Assembly (NCBI RefSeq): GCF_000471905.2
Contig: NW_006499583.1
Coordinates: 492,262 to 556,261, forward strand
Origin: Amborella trichopoda
Lineage: Eukaryota > Streptophyta > Magnoliopsida > Amborellales > Amborellaceae
Reading direction: 5' to 3'
Length of the DNA stretch: 64,000 nt
In this document: positions 58,960-64,000 of the stretch, piece by piece
Position numbering within the stretch: the first letter of the stretch is position 1
How the letters are laid out: every line of letters begins with the position of its first letter
Translations under genes and position numbers: made by a program
Notes under the pieces: generated by a model
Told to the model about the DNA's origin: nothing
Seen by the model: the letters and a program-made list of their open reading frames with translations, nothing else
The model's database searches: none

Positions 58960-61160
58960 GCACGTGGGAATGAACAAGACAATTCATGCATGATTAGTCT
59001 CAAATCAGTACCCTTCCCACTGCATTAATCAGGTACCAATAGAGTGTTCAAAGATAAGCATAGCTGCTTTTTTCCAAAATCAAGTGGTTAAAACCAGTTC
59101 TCTCACAGGATGGTTACACAAGTTAAACTTCATTTTGAATTTAAATTCAAAGCACCCCACAATGACTGTAATGATCAGCTTCAATCCATTCTTGAAGTTA
59201 AAACCCTTCCGAAATTGGAATTTGAACAAGAAACCACCTTGATTTGCTTTGATCAATCCTGAGAAGATTGAGGAATAAGCGGTTATTTGGATCACTCATT
59301 GGTCAAGCCATTATGTAGTTTGCGCATGTCTGCTTCATATCAACGCCACTTCGCTTTGTGATGGTGAATCCTTTTTACATGAGATTTTGCGTGATGAAAG
59401 AGGACTCAAAGACAAATCCAAAGGACCAAGTATCACCTCAAATGGATCAGTAACGAGGGAGATATACCCTGCCAAAGTTGACCCATTTTCTGTAACAGAT
59501 TTCAAGAGCAGATCTGGCTATTACGAACCCATCCGCTTTCATCTCAAGGGATTATGGGCCTGGCAGCTAGATATTCTTGTACAAGGACTCATGAAGAATA
59601 CCTCCACAAAATTTGGTGCGAAAACTCCTGATATTCTATGAGATATTGCAGACCGGCAATCAAGCTTTTATACAGTTTTATGATTACTGTTTTAGCTCCA
59701 ACCACTTTCACATGGGAGCTACCCTCTCATGGTTGATAGGTATTGAGTTAGGAATCCAATGGTCCAATTCCCATGAGACAACTCCTAATAGATTAGAAGA
59801 TATCTAGATTTACCGACCAGAGGTCATCCTGGCTGCTAAATATCTGCTTGGCAGCCAGTGGATACAACTCTTGGCTACCGTTGAGGGGTCAAATCATCTC
59901 CAAATGAGCTAAAAGTTTGGGATGAGGGTTATCACACCTCAAATATGATTGTCGCATAGTTTGTAGATCAATCTCCAAGTACTATGTTGGGACCAACGGC
60001 CAGGGTATATCTGGATAGACAATGTATTTGGGAGATGTATCAAATGATGTTTATTTTATATGATTCTTGGACTAGAGGCATATGAGGCCTCATTATGTAT
60101 CTCTGCAAAATTCTACCTCATATACGATTGGATGAGGTTTCACATGGACCGGCTGTTGAATCCCTCTTGAAGAATGCTGGTTTTCAAGACATATCAAATT
60201 CTATCAAAACTCCTATAATATCATGCTGCGAGGAATATAGGGGCAATATAGTGGAATATAGTGGCAATATTGTTACATCCACTATATTCATCCTTTTTTT
60301 TCCCTTAATCATAAATCTCCCAAGTGTATTTTGGCCTTGCATTATGAATAAAAAACACACACCCAACACTAAGTTCAGGTAAAATCTACAATGGACTAAA
60401 AGAAAACCCACCCATGAATACATGAGAGTATGTCTAATTATTTTGTCTATGACAGGTCCATATATTCAAAAAGTAAACAATTTTCAAGCATGGCAAGGTG
60501 AAGCAAAGAAACAAAAGAAACTTTAGTAGAAAATATCAACATTGAACAGGTAGAAAGCATTTATAAGCCTCACATAACCAATTGCATTTACACCTTGACT
60601 GTAAGAAGCATAATCAAGTAACATTCAACCAATTTCAGAAACAAACTAGCCAGTTGGGTTCTTAGCAATCAGAGATCCAATATTCTTAAGCAGGAGATAT
60701 ACAAAAAAAGTTCTATTATTCAGACCCTGACCTGCATATCTACCAACTTATTTGTATATGGAAGTTCCATCTACCAAGGAGCTAATATGAATTTGGGGCA
60801 AGGCAGAATCAAGACATAATTATTAGCCAGACTTAGCCTCCATCCTCCCCTTTAAGTACACACCATGAGCATCATGTTTGCTTTGAGTAAGATTGAGGGA
60901 CCACTATCAGGAAAGACAGGGGAACTATAAAAGCAAAGGGAAGCTTAAGTGTAAACATGAAAAAGGGAGTTCAGGATCTTGAACTTATATATATTAGCAG
61001 AAGGCATATGCCTAGCAATCATTTCGCACAACCACCCGATCCCAACATTCAAACTCCAAGGTTGCTCGAGACTTGGTCAAGTCCTAAGCCGAGTCAACTT
61101 GCTGACTCCTGAGTCAACAAGTTTTTCAACATTTCATTTCTAATACTAAAAGAAGCGAAA
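58960..61160. other. Intergenic stretch, no supported gene
   Basis: Frames at 59387-59641, 59613-59807 and 60095-60382 are not recognisable and lack splice context. A small local repeat occurs at 60237-60290 (aatatagtgg-caatat twice). The stretch could be decayed LTR sequence but nothing diagnostic is visible. Confidence 0.5.
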
Positions 61161-61165
61161 TGGAT

Positions 61166-61168
<3 letters not shown>

Positions 61169-61204
<36 letters not shown>
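61169..61204. repeat. AT microsatellite
   Basis: A run of about 18 TA units. A shorter AAT run follows at about 61437-61456, and ca(t)ca(c)a / GA runs at 61591-61650. Confidence 0.9.
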
Positions 61205-61207
<3 letters not shown>

Positions 61208-62216
61208 GTAGAAGGAGCATCCGTGGTTAATTGGAGATTTTTGAATTTATTTGTTGAAAGACACTAACTTAACGCCTCAAGCATGTGTTTATGCATCATT
61301 TGATTGTTTTTTGAGTTGTCTTCTATTGATGCATTTTATGTCACACCAAAAATTAAACAAATCCACTTACTTCAGAATTCAACCCTAAGGATGTAGTATT
61401 CCATATTTTTATCAATAGATGACTCAACAACAATCATAATAATAATAATAATAATTCCTAAGAACCATGTCTATTAAGTTCGCAAAAACAATTAAAAACA
61501 ATATAATTGACTTGAAAATAATAGCAATAACTTCTAAGAACTATGTGGGCCAATTGTACCACATGTAAGTGTTCAAATCTTAAAAATATTACACACACAC
61601 AAAGGAAGGGAGGCAAGGGGGGAGAGGGGACAGAGAGAGAGAGGGAGATGTCCAAACTCCAGGTTTAGACTCTAGCACTAGTGCATACCTATAGTGGTAT
61701 AGCGGTTATATATTGGTAGCCTGAAGGCTATGATTGTAAAAGCATTCATATGAGCTATATGTTTGGCCACTGCTGGAGCCCATATTAAGTCATCAGTCAT
61801 CAAGAATAATCCATCCAGAAGCGATACTACCCCTTAGTATAACCACCATCGAATGACTCACCATCATCATCATTGTCATAATCCTAACTACAACCAGTAT
61901 CAGCTCTTCATCTTGCCTAGAGCACATGTTTAAAATTGGCGGTAAGGACTCACCTAAGTCAAATCCGTTGGTGCCACCCTCTAGTGCTTTAAGTTCAAAC
62001 CACAAGGACTAAAGAGTAGCCAAGACTTTAAGAGACTTTACCGAGGGCATCCAACTTGTGCCAAATGGACACAAACGAGTTAACAACTTTTCTCTCAAGT
62101 TTTTAAATGCCTATGGTTGAAAATGAATGTTTCTTTCATCTTTTTAGATTTACAAAGGCAACCAATCACATGAATGTCAGAAGGATTAAAATTAAAACAC
62201 ATTTGAGCACCGAAAG
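61205..62216. other. Intergenic stretch, no supported gene
   Basis: Microsatellites and AT-rich DNA. A minus-strand frame (61793-62005) contains a catcatcat-derived Met run and a GSIASGWIILDD tail that I cannot assign. Confidence 0.5.
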
Positions 62217-62500
62217 TTTTGAATCAGTGTTTTAAAATGCGGCCACATTGCCACCTATGCGGCCGCATCATGCGGTATGCGATGGGCTCCACATCTGAAA
62301 TGACTGCATATGCGGTTTTGAGCTATGCGGCTGCATATGCACCGCATCACGCTGCATCGTAGCCGTATCGCATCGCACCGCACCGCATCTTTTCCGCCTA
62401 AATTTTTTTCGATTGTGCCCCTCGAGGAGGGGCAAAATGGTCTTTTTGACGATCCAAAAATGGGGGAAACAGTTTGGGGGGGTATTAAACCCCCTAAACA

Positions 62501-62831
62501 ATGATTTACAGCCACTTTTGTGGCTTTTTTTTATCAAATCGAGCAAACAAAGAATTAGGCGGAAATTTTTTTTCATTCAAATCTTGGATTTGGCGGTTGT
62601 TTGATACTTGGATGTTGATTTCATGCTTTTAATTGTTAATTTGGGGAAGTTAGGGGTAAAATACGATGATTTACAGCCACTTTTTTGGCTTTTTTTTTAT
62701 CAAATTGAGCAAAAAAAAAATTAGACGGAAAAATTTTTTTCATTCAAATCTTCGAGTTGGCAGTTATTTGACACTTGGATGTTGATTTGATGCTTTTGAT
62801 TGTTAATCTGGGGACGTTAGGGTGAATTTGT
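62501..62831. repeat. 165-bp tandem duplication in the hAT 5' region
   Basis: The segment starting atgatttacagccactttt occurs at 62501 and again at 62666, including caaatc(g/t)agcaaa, tttcattcaaatctt and acttggatgttgattt. The copies differ at scattered positions, so the duplication is not recent. It lies between the left end and the transposase start. Confidence 0.85.
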
Positions 62832-62943
62832 GACAAGAAATCGGGGTTTTCAAAGGCCGTGAAGAAATCAAGCATTGCTTCAAGAAACGGTAACTTTTTA
62901 TTACTTCTTGTACAGTAATACTATAATACTTATTTTTGGGGCA

Positions 62944-63655
62944 ATGTCTTCTTCCCAATCTTCTAGTAATAAGGATCCGACTTTGGAAATATGCCAAACT
63001 AAAAAATCCGAAAGATAGAAATTGTGTGAAATGCTTAATCTGTGGAAATACTTATATGGGTGGCATTTTTCGACAAGAAGAGCATTTAATCAGAATTTCC
63101 GGGAATGTAAAAGTATGCCCATAAGCTATAGATGATATAAAAAAAGAGATTAGAGAATACTTGGATAGATTGAAAAAAGATAAAGAGAAGAAAAAAATGA
63201 AAAGAAAAGAACTACTCGATGATATGCAATTATTTGATGATGATGAAAAAAGGAATAGGTTGGAGCAAAAAAACTTGAATGATTTGGTTTATGTGCGTTA
63301 TAATGAGCGGCTTAGGGAGAGGTATCAAAATCACATGAAGCTCAACTCTATTCAATTATATGAAGCTGATGGTGATTCCACAAGTGAGTGGATCATGGAT
63401 CTAAGACTAGAGCGTGTGTTTGAGGGTGAGGATCTTACATGGCTCGATGTCGAGCTAGCAACAAGGGCTAATGAAGAAGGTCGACCTAACACTAGAGCAC
63501 AGAGGAGTAGAGGAGCAGCAAGAACTGGGTCTAGTCGTACTCGTACATCAGCTCCAGAGGTCGAGGAAGAGGAGGCTGCCTCCGAGGAGACCGAGGAAGA
63601 AAAATACGTGGAGGCCACTGAGGATGATATTGATGATGCACATGACAACTCTTAA
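62944..63655 (+). pseudogene. hAT transposase with BED finger fused to C-terminal tail, core deleted
   Basis: An N-terminal start (MSSSQSSSNKDPT at 62944) is followed after a one-base frameshift near 62980 by WKYAKLKNPKDRNCVKC and a BED-type zinc finger (CLICGNTYMGGIFRQEEHL...GNVKVCP; C-x2-C...H...C). After an in-frame stop (63122) comes IKKEIREYLDRLKK (63139 on). In the frame 63161-63655 the basic helix KKKMKRKELLDDMQLFDDDE joins directly to KRNRLEQKNLNDLVYVRYNE, which in intact hAT transposases lies after the dimerisation domain, about 500 residues later. The whole catalytic core is absent. The tail is acidic and ends at 63655. As written the full chain is broken, so no active product is expected. 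Confidence 0.78.
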
Positions 63656-63659
63656 GATG

Positions 63660-64000
63660 GCTTTTCTGATTAATATTTGAAAAATTGACTTCAAAATTGT
63701 TTGGGATGATTGTATTAAGTAACTATTAACTCTTCTTGAGCTTGACTTCAAAACTCTTTAATCTTCATGGAGATATGGACTTTTGGTTTGTAGTATCACT
63801 ATTTTATAATTTTGAAGTTTGTGATTGCAAATTTGCACTAATGGTTTTTTATTGTTGAATGTTTTATGAAGCTAATTTCAAGTTTCTAGTTTCTATCAGG
63901 GGATAGTTGATACAGAATCTCCGACTACTAATATTTTTGGACTTAATCATTAAACTAAAATATCTACTATCACATATATCACCTCCATATTTTTTTCTAT
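63660..64000. other. hAT 3' region, no gene
   Basis: T-rich untranslated-like DNA following the transposase tail. No terminal inverted repeat is present before the window ends. Confidence 0.5.

Larger units (their letters stand above)
62225..64000 (+). mobile_element. hAT element, left end and internally deleted transposase; continues past the window
   Basis: Starts CAGTGTTTTAAAATGCGG, a typical hAT terminus, preceded by ttttgaat (62217-62224), the candidate 8-bp target copy. The first 170 bp hold many GCGGC/GCATATGCGG-type words (tgcggccgcat, gcatatgcgg, tgcggctgcatatgc), matching the habit of hAT elements to carry subterminal transposase-binding repeats. A transposase remnant lies at 62944-63655. 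The complementary right end is not seen before 64000, so the element and its second target copy extend outside the window. Confidence 0.75.

Overview
This window is plant nuclear DNA from a repeat-rich genome, with no intact protein-coding gene that I can support. The plant assignment rests on: (1) L1-type LINEs with a DUF4283-like ORF1 and an ORF2 ending in a zinc-binding (zf-RVT) module and a plant-type RNase H; (2) Copia and Tat-like Gypsy remnants, two plant mobile domain (PMD) reading frames and hAT/Mutator/Tourist elements; (3) the last coding exon of a plant-type glyoxalase I and a broken first part of a coproporphyrinogen III oxidase gene with a plastid-transit-like leader. Style and composition suggest a non-grass angiosperm; I cannot name the species. 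There are two N gaps (39988-40136 and 58541-58810).

Layout. 1-8.3 kb: CT microsatellites, then a decayed plus-strand LINE (LINE1) carrying a hAT MITE (8-bp target duplication), an insertion with an antisense reading frame, and a Mutator-like MITE in its 3' UTR. 8.3-14 kb: AT-rich intergenic DNA with one exon-like block and two minisatellites. 14-22 kb: a minus-strand LINE2 with poly(A) and a near-perfect 14-bp target duplication, interrupted by an LTR-like segment and by a 376-bp element with a 9-bp duplication. 22-26 kb: Tourist MITE, a second copy of the 376-bp family, and Copia LTR/pol remnants. 27-45.4 kb: Tat-like Gypsy remnants, namely two long direct LTR copies (from 29591 and 37774), an antisense PMD pseudogene, several minisatellite fields and a sense PMD pseudogene. 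45.4-53.3 kb: minus-strand LINE3, with a 5'-truncated LINE4 inserted in its ORF1 and flanked by a target duplication. 53.4-62 kb: the only genic material, on the minus strand (glyoxalase I terminal exon and probable 3' UTR exon, coproporphyrinogen oxidase fragment, one unassigned exon-like block), plus a second Mutator-like MITE and an organelle-like patch. 62.2-64 kb: the left end of a hAT element whose transposase has lost its catalytic core by an in-frame internal deletion.

The parts do not form a working pathway. What they give is a readable insertion history. Removing the insert plus one target-site copy rejoins the host reading frame at LINE3/LINE4 and at LINE2/376-bp element. The four LINEs show different RT catalytic motifs (YVDN, YVND, YVDD, YADD). 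I found no convincing new biological system. The best leads are the PMD loci in opposite orientation beside related LTRs, the hAT deletion derivative, the coproporphyrinogen oxidase fragment beside glyoxalase I, the glyoxalase 3' UTR intron, and a recurrent GGACCC...GGGTCC hairpin motif in the long LTRs.
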